DNA from: CAZWEZ01 sp964632795
GTDB lineage: Bacteria > Pseudomonadota > Alphaproteobacteria > Rhodospirillales > 2-02-FULL-58-16
Direction of reading: 5' to 3'
Length of the DNA: 14,121 nucleotides
Assembly: GCA_964632795.1 (NCBI GenBank)
Contig: CAZWEZ010000098.1
Coordinates: 1-14,121 of the forward strand
In this document: positions 7,697 to 13,889 of the stretch, one piece after another
Layout: each line of letters begins with the position of its first letter
How positions within the stretch are numbered: position 1 is the stretch's first letter
The notes under the pieces: generated by a model
What the model was told of the DNA's origin: nothing
Seen by the model: only the letters and a program-made list of their open reading frames with translations
Databases searched by the model: none
Position numbers and translations under genes: made by a program

Positions 7697-8638
7697 CTAC
7701 AGGACACCCTTGAAGTAGTCGATGGTCCGCGCCAGGCCGTCGTCCAGGGGCACCGTCGGCCGCCAGTCCAGGGTCCTGGCGGCCAGGGAGATGTCGGGAC
7801 AGCGCCGGGTGGGGTCGTCGGCCGGCCGGGGGTGGGTCTCGAGGGCTGAGTCGGAGCCGGTGATTTCCAGCACCTTGTCGGCCAACTGGCGGATGGTGAA
7901 TTCGTCCGGGTTGCCCAGGTTGATCGGCCCGGTCGTCCCCTCCGGGGCGTCCATCAGGCGGACCAGGCCTTGGCACAGGTCGTCGACGTAACAGAACGAG
8001 CGGGTCTGGCTGCCGTCGCCGTGGATGGCCAGCGCCCGGCCGGCCAAGGCGGCGACGATGAAGTTGGAGACCACCCGCCCGTCGTCGGGTAGCATCCGCG
8101 GGCCGTAGGTGTTGAAGATGCGCGCCACCCGGATGTCGAGGCCGTGCTGGCGGTGGTAGTCGAAGAACAGAGTCTCGGCGCACCGCTTGCCCTCGTCGTA
8201 GCAGGCCCGCGGCCCGATCGGGTTGACGGAGCCCCGGTAGTCCTCGTCCTGGGGGTGGACCTGGGGGTCGCCGTAGACCTCGCTGGTCGAGGCCTGGAGG
8301 ATCTTGGCCCGGGTCCGCTTGGCCAGGCCCAGCATGTTGATGGCGCCGTGGACCGAGGTCTTGGTGGTCTGCACCGGGTCGTACTGGTAGTGGATCGGCG
8401 AGGCCGGGCAGGCCAGGTTGTAGATCTCGTTGACCTCCACGTAGAGGGGAAAGGTCACGTCGTGGCGCAGCAGCTCGAAATGCCGCTCGCCCAGCAGGTG
8501 GGCGATGTTGTCCTTGGTGCCGGTGAAGAAGTTGTCGGCGCACAGCACGTCGTGGCCGTCGGCGATCAGCCGCTCGCACAGGTGCGAGCCCAGGAAACCG
8601 GCGCCGCCCGTGACCAGGATTCGTTTGCGTGAATGCAT
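7697..8638 (-). CDS. UDP-glucuronate decarboxylase (UDP-xylose synthase), extended SDR family
   Basis: A 313-residue NAD-dependent enzyme that oxidises and decarboxylates UDP-glucuronate to UDP-xylose (or the 4-keto pentose intermediate), supplying pentoses for surface glycans. Visible features are the nucleotide-binding GGAGFLGSHL (11-20), DNFFTGTKDNI (35-45) and NLACPASPIHYQYDPVQTTK (74-93), which is characteristic of UXS proteins. The active-site block STSEVYGDPQVHPQ (117-130) precedes the catalytic pair in YDEGKR (Tyr147, Lys151); further on are RIFNTYGPRM (173-182) and GDGSQTRSFCYVDDL (207-221). The ATG at 8636-8638 (MHSRKRILVTGG) is chosen because GGAGGAG lies just upstream; an earlier in-frame Met would add 16 unconserved residues. 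No membrane anchor is present, so it should be cytosolic. A dTDP-glucose 4,6-dehydratase is less likely given the UXS-specific motifs. Confidence 0.92.
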   Translation of the reverse strand: MHSRKRILVTGGAGFLGSHLCERLIADGHDVLCADNFFTGTKDNIAHLLGERHFELLRHDVTFPLYVEVNEIYNLACPASPIHYQYDPVQTTKTSVHGAINMLGLAKRTRAKILQASTSEVYGDPQVHPQDEDYRGSVNPIGPRACYDEGKRCAETLFFDYHRQHGLDIRVARIFNTYGPRMLPDDGRVVSNFIVAALAGRALAIHGDGSQTRSFCYVDDLCQGLVRLMDAPEGTTGPINLGNPDEFTIRQLADKVLEITGSDSALETHPRPADDPTRRCPDISLAARTLDWRPTVPLDDGLARTIDYFKGVL

Positions 8639-8657
8639 GGCTCCTCCGTCCGCCGGG

Positions 8658-8686
8658 AACCTAGCATCGGGGGACGAGGCCGGCAA
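8658..8686 (-). promoter_or_regulatory. Possible promoter of the UDP-glucuronate decarboxylase gene
   Basis: On the minus strand TTGCCG (8681-8686) and TAGGTT (8658-8663) are separated by 17 bases, and would start transcription about 13 bases before the ATG. It lies in the 54 bases left between the repeat element and the gene. Box matches are only 4/6 and 3/6, so this is a tentative call. Confidence 0.25.
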
Positions 8687-8692
8687 AGGGTT

Positions 8693-8955
8693 ATACCAAG
8701 GAGCGATGATAATGACTCATGGAGACGGCTTTCCAAGGCTTTCGGTTAGGAGCGCTCGCCGTGGCGATGCGGCCCATCGGAAGGCGGGCGCGACGCTGTC
8801 CGAAAGCCTTGGAAAGCCGCCGTCTCGGTCGCGCCCGCGCCCCGTCGGAGGGCGTCGGCACGCATTGACGATGCGCCGCATCGCCTGCAACGCGCCTCCT
8901 ACCCGACGGGGCGCGGGCGCGATCTCCATGGGTCATTATCATCGCTCCTTGGTAT
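8693..8955. repeat. Palindromic dispersed repeat element, copy 1 (outer terminal stem plus two long hairpins)
   Basis: A 263-base element fills nearly all of the 328-base gap between the phosphatase stop and the decarboxylase start. Terminal inverted repeats at 8693-8725 and 8923-8955 match at 32 of 33 positions (ends ATACCAAGGAGCG and CGCTCCTTGGTAT); the one mismatch, 8717 with 8931, is a G-U-type pair. Between them lie two nested hairpins. Arm A pairs 8726-8745 perfectly with 8800-8819 (CGGCTTTCCAAGGCTTTCGG and its complement), with further pairing outside across a 3-base bulge and inside (GCGCTCGCC with GGCGGGCGC; CGATG with CATCG). Arm B pairs 8829-8848 perfectly with 8903-8922 and is capped by GATGCGCCGCATC. 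The whole could form a three-way junction as RNA or a cruciform as DNA. No open frame in it resembles a protein. Copy 2 lies at 12436-12699. Confidence 0.9.
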
Positions 8956-8966
8956 TGGGTGGCGGC

Positions 8967-9728
8967 TCAGGTTTGAAGGAAGCGGCGGCTTTCGCCTTCC
9001 AGGACCAGGCAGGTCAGGTGGTCGGTGCGGTAGGCGCCGGTGTCGATGCCGATCCGGTTGGCGCGGATGTCGGGCGTCTCGCGGATCGAATGGCCGTGGA
9101 CCACCATCTTGGGAAACGCCCCGCCATGGCTCAGAAACTCTTTGCGGATCCACAACAGGTCGCACTCCTGCTGTTCCTCGATCGGCACCCCCGGCCGGAT
9201 GCCGGCGTGGGCGAACAGGTAATCGCCCTCGATGTGGAACGTCGCGAGGCCGATCAAGAAGTCCAGATGGCGTTGGGGCAGGGCCTCACGGAAGTTCCGC
9301 CTGAGGGTCTCCATGTTCCAGTCGCCGCGGAACAGGCCGGGGGCGCCGACGCCGTAGCTCCACAGGGTCGCGGCGCCGCCGTTCAGCGTCCACGAGGCGG
9401 CGTGGGAGCCGTCCTCGTGGAAGCCGATCATGAACTCCTCGTGGTTGCCCTTGAGGTGGACCGCCTCGAACCCCGGCGGCGGTCCGGCGATCAGCATCTC
9501 GATCACCTCGAAGGACTCCTCGCCGCGATCCACGTAGTCGCCCAGGTAGACCAGGACCTTGCGCCTTTGCTCCGCCCCCTGGGCGTCGGCGCCGATTTGC
9601 CCGAGCAGGTCGCCGAGCAGGTCGGCCCGGCCATGGATGTCGCCGATCACGTACAGGCGCGAGCCGTCGGGCGCCCGGGGCGGGGCGGCGGCGTGATCCG
9701 GTCCGGGGCTCTGTTGCATGGACACCAT
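8967..9728 (-). CDS. Metallophosphoesterase, PP1/ApaH-like serine/threonine phosphatase type
   Basis: A 253-residue calcineurin-like phosphoesterase with the full set of di-metal motifs: GDIHG (29-33), GDYVDRG (63-69), GNHEE (94-98), AHAG (His174) and VHGHS (210-214). The order and spacing fit the bacterial PP1-like phosphatases (PphA/PrpA type) and the related symmetric diadenosine tetraphosphatases. Protein phosphatase activity is the usual annotation, but a nucleotide substrate is possible. No signal peptide is seen, so it is probably cytosolic. The start is uncertain: the ATG at 9726-9728 is taken, while an ATG at 9717-9719 and a TTG at 9762-9764 (after GGGGGA) are alternatives; all lie before the conserved domain. 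It is divergent from the degenerate GGDEF-EAL pair and shares with it the intergenic region holding a CtrA-type site. Its stop is 11 bases from repeat copy 1. Confidence 0.88.
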   Translation of the reverse strand: MVSMQQSPGPDHAAAPPRAPDGSRLYVIGDIHGRADLLGDLLGQIGADAQGAEQRRKVLVYLGDYVDRGEESFEVIEMLIAGPPPGFEAVHLKGNHEEFMIGFHEDGSHAASWTLNGGAATLWSYGVGAPGLFRGDWNMETLRRNFREALPQRHLDFLIGLATFHIEGDYLFAHAGIRPGVPIEEQQECDLLWIRKEFLSHGGAFPKMVVHGHSIRETPDIRANRIGIDTGAYRTDHLTCLVLEGESRRFLQT

Positions 9729-9809
9729 GTCCGCTAAGATGGGCCTGTCGGAGGGGCGACACAAGATGCCGTCCCCCGCCCGTTCCGGGCAAGAGTCGGG
9801 GCGTTAACC

Positions 9810-9825
9810 TTAATTCCGTGTTAAC
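9810..9825 (+). promoter_or_regulatory. CtrA-type binding site (TTAA-N7-TTAAC) at the promoter of the degenerate GGDEF-EAL pair
   Basis: TTAATTCCGTGTTAAC matches the full CtrA consensus exactly, and a further TTAAC half-site precedes it at 9804-9808. A TATGCT box at 9836-9841 puts the site over the -35 region, the usual arrangement for CtrA-activated promoters, and the ATG follows at 9881. A GAGTC (GANTC-type methylation site) is at 9793-9797, although such pentamers are common by chance. The site lies between divergent genes, so it could also act on the phosphatase gene (start 9728). Binding is inferred from the consensus only. Confidence 0.65.
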
Positions 9826-9880
9826 GGTTGGCGCCTATGCTCGGGGGCGGGTCGAGGCGAAACAGACGACGGGCAGGGCG

Positions 9881-11137
9881 ATGGCCGAGACCGGCACCGC
9901 GGTATCGATGTCCGGCCAGGACGAGGAGTCCCAAGAGGGCCGGTTGGTCGCATACCTGCGCCGCATCGAAGGCGTTCAAAGCGGCTATTTCGCCGTTCAC
10001 ATCCTGCTGTCCGACCTTCGCCCGGGCAACCGCAAGCCCCATTATATCCGCATCGCGGCGCGCGCCTTCGAGCCCCTGATCGACAACTTCGACGCCACCC
10101 TGTTCCAGCTCGCCAACTGCGATCTGGTGGTGATCTGCCGCGAAGTGCCGGTCGACGAGGTGGACCCGACGATCTACAAGGTGCGGGCGCTGTTCAGCGA
10201 GGACCCGCTGACCTTCGGCGAAGAGGGGTCGTTGGAGGACCGCTTCACCACCTGGTACGACCTCTCCCAGACCTCCGATTACACGGCCTTCCAGTCGCTG
10301 GTCATGGACCTCTTGGCCGAGGAGGAGCTGTACCGCAAGAAGCGGGCCGAGAGCCAGGCGACCGGAACCAACAGGGGGCTGTCGGGAGTGTCGCTGGACC
10401 CCGACAACATGACCGCCATCACGCAGCGCCTGGAGGGGGTGCAGATCGCCGATCTGATCCGCCAGCAGTCGGCCATCGAGGTCCACGTCGGGGGCAAGGG
10501 CGAGGTCCTGTTCCGCGAACACTACGTGTCGATGGCCGACCTCCAGAAACGGATCGCCCCCAACGTCAACCTGTTCGGCAGCACCTGGCTGTTCCAGTAC
10601 CTGACCGAGACCCTGGACCGGCGGATGCTGGCGGTGGTGGCGCGCTGGAACTTCGCCGAGATCAAGGACGCGATCAGCCTCAACCTCAACATCTCCACCG
10701 TGCTGGGGCGGGAATTCCAGCACTTCCACCGCAACGTCGGGCCCCACGCCTCGAAGGTGGTGGTCGAAATGCAGATCATCGACATCTTCGCCGACGTCGG
10801 CGCCTACTACTATGCCCGCGATACCCTGCGCGAGAGCGGCTACCGGGTTCTCGTCGATGGCCTCAACCCCCTGTCGCTGCAGTTCTTGGAGCCCGGCCTG
10901 CTGGACCCGGACCTGGTCAAGATCAACTGGAGCCGGGAGTTCCTCGGCGAGGTGCCCTACGAGCGGATGGTCGAGATGCGCGACGTCGTCCGCCAGACCG
11001 GCCGCAACAAGCTGGTCCTGGCCCGCGTCGATTCGATGGACGCCATCAAGTGGGGGTTGACGCTCGGCATCAACCGCTTCCAGGGCCACTACATCGACAC
11101 CCTGGTCGAGGCGATGATCGCCAAGGGGATCATCTGA
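9881..11137 (+). CDS. Degenerate GGDEF-EAL-like protein 1 (probably catalytically inactive)
   Basis: A 418-residue soluble protein whose C-terminal half (about 195-410) keeps the EAL fold signatures without the catalytic set. FREHYVSMADL (211-221) replaces the EAL motif. SLNLNIS (266-272) keeps an Asn, VVVEMQ (293-298) keeps a Glu, and DLVKIN (344-349) keeps the Lys. LVDGLNPLSL (324-333) has lost the DDFG loop and LVLARVDS (378-385) has lost the AEGVE Glu, whereas FQGHY (400-404) keeps the Gln. The N-terminal part (about 20-150) looks like a remnant GGDEF fold, with ANCDLVVIC (79-86 and beyond) where GGDEFxxxx is expected; this part is my inference. The likely role is c-di-GMP sensing or protein interaction rather than turnover. 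The ATG at 9881 after CAGGGCG is preferred, because an upstream GTG lies inside the CtrA site. Its stop overlaps the start of the paralogous next gene (TGATG). Confidence 0.8.
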   Translation: MAETGTAVSMSGQDEESQEGRLVAYLRRIEGVQSGYFAVHILLSDLRPGNRKPHYIRIAARAFEPLIDNFDATLFQLANCDLVVICREVPVDEVDPTIYKVRALFSEDPLTFGEEGSLEDRFTTWYDLSQTSDYTAFQSLVMDLLAEEELYRKKRAESQATGTNRGLSGVSLDPDNMTAITQRLEGVQIADLIRQQSAIEVHVGGKGEVLFREHYVSMADLQKRIAPNVNLFGSTWLFQYLTETLDRRMLAVVARWNFAEIKDAISLNLNISTVLGREFQHFHRNVGPHASKVVVEMQIIDIFADVGAYYYARDTLRESGYRVLVDGLNPLSLQFLEPGLLDPDLVKINWSREFLGEVPYERMVEMRDVVRQTGRNKLVLARVDSMDAIKWGLTLGINRFQGHYIDTLVEAMIAKGII

Positions 11138-12435
11138 TGGTGGCCGGCGCCCAGGCCCAGAAACGGCTGCCCAGCCAGGAGAACCTGCTGCTGGACTACG
11201 TCCACCGCCTGGAATCCCACAAGCAGGGACGCCGGGCGGTGTTCATCCACCTCTCGGAGCTGAGGTCCTACAACCGCCGCCAACAGCACGTGCGGGCCGC
11301 CGCCAACAGCTTCGAGACCCTGATCAAGACCATGCAGGGGCAGCTCTTCATCCTCAAGAACTCCGACCTGGTCTTCATCTACAAGCAGGAGGCCCACCCC
11401 CAGACCGAGACCGCGGTCCAGAAGGTGCGCTTCCTGTTCGGCGACGACCCGTTGCTGGACGAGGAGTCCGACACCCGCGCCTTCGCCACCTGGTACGACA
11501 TCGAAACCGATTTCGACGACATCCTCCACCTGGTCCAGGGGATGGTCGACGCCGAACGCCGGCGCGCGCTCGAGGTCCGCAACCGCATGGACACCCGTTC
11601 CACCCTCAAGGCCAAGCAGGAGAAAGGCGAACCGATGACGCCCGAGGTCCTGGGCCGGGTCGAAGCGGCGCTGATCCGGGCCGACCTGTCCAACCTGGTG
11701 CGCCGCCAGTTCGTGTGCGAGGTGGATCGCAACATGATCCCCGAGCCGGTGTTCAGCGAGCTCTTCATCTCGATCCAGGACCTGCGCGAGACCCTGCTTC
11801 CCGGGGTCAACCTGCTGTCCAACCGCTGGCTGTTCCAGCACCTGACCGAGACCCTCGACGTCCGCATGCTGGCCATGCTGGCCAAGACCGACACCCTGAC
11901 CATCTCCGGCGACATCAGCTTCAACCTCAACGTCTCGACCCTGCTGCTGCCGGAGTTCCAGGGCTTCGACGACAACATCACGGCCAGCCGCCGCGGGGCG
12001 ATGATCATCGAAATGCAGCAGGTCGACATCTTCGCCGACCTCGGCGCCTATCTGTTCGCCCGCGAGTTCGTCCAGGAGAAGGGCTACCGGGTGTGCATCG
12101 ACGGCCTGACCCATCAGACCATGGAGCTGATCGAGCGCGAACGCATGGGCGCCGACCTGGTCAAGCTGATCTGGCACGGCGATCTGGTGGACGGCGGCGA
12201 GGAGATGAGCGACAAGATGCGCGAGCTGATCAAGCGGGCCGGGGAAACCAATGTCGTGTTGTGCCGGGTCGACAGCCGCGAGGCCGTCGATTTCGGGCAA
12301 TCGGTCGGGGTCTCGCTGTTCCAGGGCCGTTTCATCGAGAACCTGATCGCCGAGGACAACCGTCGGCGCGAGCTGCTCAGGCTCAAGCGGCGGATGGAAC
12401 GCAGCGAGGCCGGCGAGGATGAAGAGCTGACCTAG
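11137..12435 (+). CDS. Degenerate GGDEF-EAL-like protein 2, paralogue of the preceding gene
   Basis: A 432-residue paralogue of the upstream protein, collinear over its whole length. Shared blocks include the N-terminal LKNSDLVFIY (73-82; degenerate GGDEF position), VQKVRFLFGDDPL and ATWYDIE, the EAL-side WLFQHLTETLDVRMLA (231-246), SFNLNVSTLL (261-270), MIIEMQQVDIFADLGAYLFA (289-308), CIDGLTHQTMEL (320-331), GADLVKLIW (338-346), VVLCRVDS (373-380) and SLFQGRFIENL (393-403). As in its partner, the EAL, DDFG and AEGVE catalytic positions are missing, so phosphodiesterase activity is not expected. A charged, Arg/Glu-rich tail (about 405-432) is unique to this copy. The ATG at 11137 overlaps the preceding TGA by one base with AAGGGG upstream, so translation is probably coupled and the products may act as a heteromer. 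Its TAG stop (12433-12435) directly abuts repeat copy 2. Confidence 0.8.
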   Translation: MVAGAQAQKRLPSQENLLLDYVHRLESHKQGRRAVFIHLSELRSYNRRQQHVRAAANSFETLIKTMQGQLFILKNSDLVFIYKQEAHPQTETAVQKVRFLFGDDPLLDEESDTRAFATWYDIETDFDDILHLVQGMVDAERRRALEVRNRMDTRSTLKAKQEKGEPMTPEVLGRVEAALIRADLSNLVRRQFVCEVDRNMIPEPVFSELFISIQDLRETLLPGVNLLSNRWLFQHLTETLDVRMLAMLAKTDTLTISGDISFNLNVSTLLLPEFQGFDDNITASRRGAMIIEMQQVDIFADLGAYLFAREFVQEKGYRVCIDGLTHQTMELIERERMGADLVKLIWHGDLVDGGEEMSDKMRELIKRAGETNVVLCRVDSREAVDFGQSVGVSLFQGRFIENLIAEDNRRRELLRLKRRMERSEAGEDEELT

Positions 12436-12699
12436 TGCCCTGGATCAGACATATGGCACCCATACGACGGCTCTCCGAGTTCACCCGGCCAGGCGCGTGG
12501 CGCGCCGTGATGGCGGCCCATCACAAGGGGCGCGCGACGACGACCGGAAGCCTCGCAAGGCCGCCCTCCGGGTCGCTTTTCCCGCCCTCTCGGGGCGTCG
12601 GGAACGCTCGCCGATGCGCCGCATCGCCTTCGCGCCCCCTCGTGGCCGAGAGAACGGGAAAAGCGATCACATGGGGTCAGGAACAGGGACCGCTGGTAT
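12436..12699. repeat. Palindromic dispersed repeat element, copy 2
   Basis: A 264-base relative of the element at 8693-8955, in the same orientation, with a constant offset of about 3743-3744 bases along its length. Shared stretches include GGCCCATC (12515-12522), GCGTCGG, an 18-base identity CGATGCGCCGCATCGCCT (12612-12629) and the terminal GGTAT (12695-12699). Arm B pairs 12573-12593 with 12646-12666 at 19 of 21 positions, although its sequence (TTTTCCCGCCCTCT) differs greatly from that of copy 1. Arm A is partly decayed but has an intact inner helix, GTGATGG-CGGC-CCATCAC. The outer stem is weak (CCCTG and GAC near 12438-12450 with GTC and CAGGG near 12675-12688), and the left ATACC end is lost. 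It separates the convergent ends of the degenerate GGDEF-EAL pair and cobT, and fills almost the whole 278-base gap. Confidence 0.85.
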
Positions 12700-12713
12700 A
12701 AGGACCTCTGGTC

Positions 12714-13742
12714 TCACTCCTCCTGGTCGCTGACCCCGGCCTCGGCGAAGGTCGCCATGCCGGCGTGGCAGGCCACCGCGCCCTTCAGCACGCCCACCGC
12801 GAGGGCCGCGCCCGAGCCCTCGCCGAGCCGCATCCCGAGGTCGAGCAGGGGCTTCTTGGAGAGCTTCTCCAGCAGCCGGCCGTGGCCGGGTTCGGCCGAG
12901 GCGTGGGCCACCTGGCAGTGGTCCAGCGCCCCGGGGCGCACGGCCTCCAGCGCCGCCGCCGCCGCCGTGCAGATGAAGCCGTCGAGGAGCACCGGAATCC
13001 GCGACAGCCGGGCCGCCAGGACGGCGCCGGTAATGGCCGCCAGCTCGCGCCCGCCGAGGCAGCGCAGGGTCTCCAGGCCGTCGCTCGCCGCCGCCTTGTG
13101 CAAGGCGACCCCCTCGGCGACCACCGCCGCCTTGGCGGCCAGGGCGGCGCCCTCGACGCCGGTCCCGGGGCCGGTCCACAATGGCGCCTCGCCGCCGTAC
13201 AGGGCCAGGCAGAGGGCGGCCGCCGAGGTGGTGTTGGCGATCCCCATCTCGCCCAGGCACAGGACGTCGGTGTCGGCCTCCACCGCCGCCATCCCGACGG
13301 CGATGGCGGCCACGGTTTGGTCCTCGCTCATCGCCGGCTGGCGGGTGAAGTCGTGGGTCGGGGCGTCGAGCGACAGCGCCTCGACCTTGAGCTCGGCGCC
13401 GAAGGTCCGGCACAACTGGTTGATGGCCGCCCCGCCGGCCTCGAAGTTGGCCACCATCTGGACCGTGACCTCGGCCGGGAAGGCCGACACCCCGCGCGCC
13501 GCGACCCCGTGGTTGCCGGCGAACACCACCGTCCTCGGCTTGTCCATGGTCGGCGGGTGGCGGCCCTGCCAGGTGGCCAGCCAGGCGCTCAGCTCCTCCA
13601 GCCGGCCCAGCGATCCCGGCGGCTTGGTCAGTTGGGCTTCGCGCTCGGCGGCCGCCTCGGCGGCCGCCCGGTCGGGTCCGGGGAGATCGTCGAGGAGGCG
13701 GCGGACGTCGTCGAGGGAATGGACGGATGGGGGCCGGTTCAC
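12714..13742 (-). CDS. cobT: Nicotinate-nucleotide--dimethylbenzimidazole phosphoribosyltransferase
   Basis: A 342-residue cytosolic enzyme that transfers phosphoribose from nicotinate mononucleotide to 5,6-dimethylbenzimidazole, giving alpha-ribazole phosphate for the lower ligand of cobalamin. Diagnostic motifs are LTKPPGSLGRLEEL (38-51), VVFAGNHGVAARGVSAFP (72-89), FEAGGAAINQL (100-110), LGEMGIANTTSAA (163-175), WTGPGTG (189-195), LGGRELAAI (229-237), LLDGFICTAAA (252-262) and MRLGEGSGAALA (304-315), where Glu308 is the expected catalytic base. Length and motif order are normal. The GTG at 13740-13742 is chosen as start because AAAGGAG lies 8 bases upstream; a GTG at 13791-13793 would add 17 residues and put that ribosome-binding site inside the gene. 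It is divergent from cobS, the enzyme that uses its product after dephosphorylation. The C terminus (GVSDQEE) ends 15 bases from repeat copy 2. Confidence 0.95.
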   Translation of the reverse strand: MNRPPSVHSLDDVRRLLDDLPGPDRAAAEAAAEREAQLTKPPGSLGRLEELSAWLATWQGRHPPTMDKPRTVVFAGNHGVAARGVSAFPAEVTVQMVANFEAGGAAINQLCRTFGAELKVEALSLDAPTHDFTRQPAMSEDQTVAAIAVGMAAVEADTDVLCLGEMGIANTTSAAALCLALYGGEAPLWTGPGTGVEGAALAAKAAVVAEGVALHKAAASDGLETLRCLGGRELAAITGAVLAARLSRIPVLLDGFICTAAAAALEAVRPGALDHCQVAHASAEPGHGRLLEKLSKKPLLDLGMRLGEGSGAALAVGVLKGAVACHAGMATFAEAGVSDQEE

Positions 13743-13889
13743 GGGTCTTCTCCTTTGTTCGAAGCGATGGATTTCTTTTCTCCCGCCACTCACCTATAAC
13801 CGGAATCGCGCCGGGGATCGCGCCAAGCGGGGCTTCATCCCATATCCCGTTGTCGGGGTCCAGGGGTTTACGGTATCGAGGGCGGGTTC
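13743..13889. promoter_or_regulatory. Divergent cobT/cobS intergenic region with an 11-base direct repeat
   Basis: These 147 bases separate the divergent cobalamin genes and must contain both promoters. GGAATCGCGCC (13802-13812) and GGGATCGCGCC (13814-13824) are direct repeats at a 12-base period, matching at 10 of 11 positions; they could be an operator. I see no cobalamin riboswitch: the region is too short for the usual structured leader on either strand and no B12-box-like sequence stands out. No convincing sigma-70 boxes are seen. Confidence 0.3.

Noticed and set aside
8691..8942. Small open frames within the repeat elements (also near 12435-12733)
   Set aside because: They follow the palindromic sequence, read in several frames on both strands, and show no protein-like composition or consistent start and ribosome-binding site.
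8693..8955. Insertion sequence or CRISPR array explanation for the repeat
   Set aside because: There is no transposase-like frame, no clear target-site duplication at the ends, and no regular repeat-spacer periodicity; it is a nested palindrome instead.
9818..9880. Upstream GTG start (9818) for degenerate GGDEF-EAL protein 1
   Set aside because: It falls inside the CtrA-type site and upstream of the likely -10 box, and the added 21 residues show no conserved character.
9821..11089. Long minus-strand open frame opposite degenerate GGDEF-EAL protein 1 (and a similar one at 11089-12300)
   Set aside because: These are antisense shadows rich in V, L, D, Q, H and G without motifs, whereas the plus-strand frames are conserved between the two paralogues.
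13743..13889. Cobalamin riboswitch before cobT or cobS
   Set aside because: The intergenic space is only 147 bases shared by two divergent genes and no B12-box-like core could be recognised on either strand.
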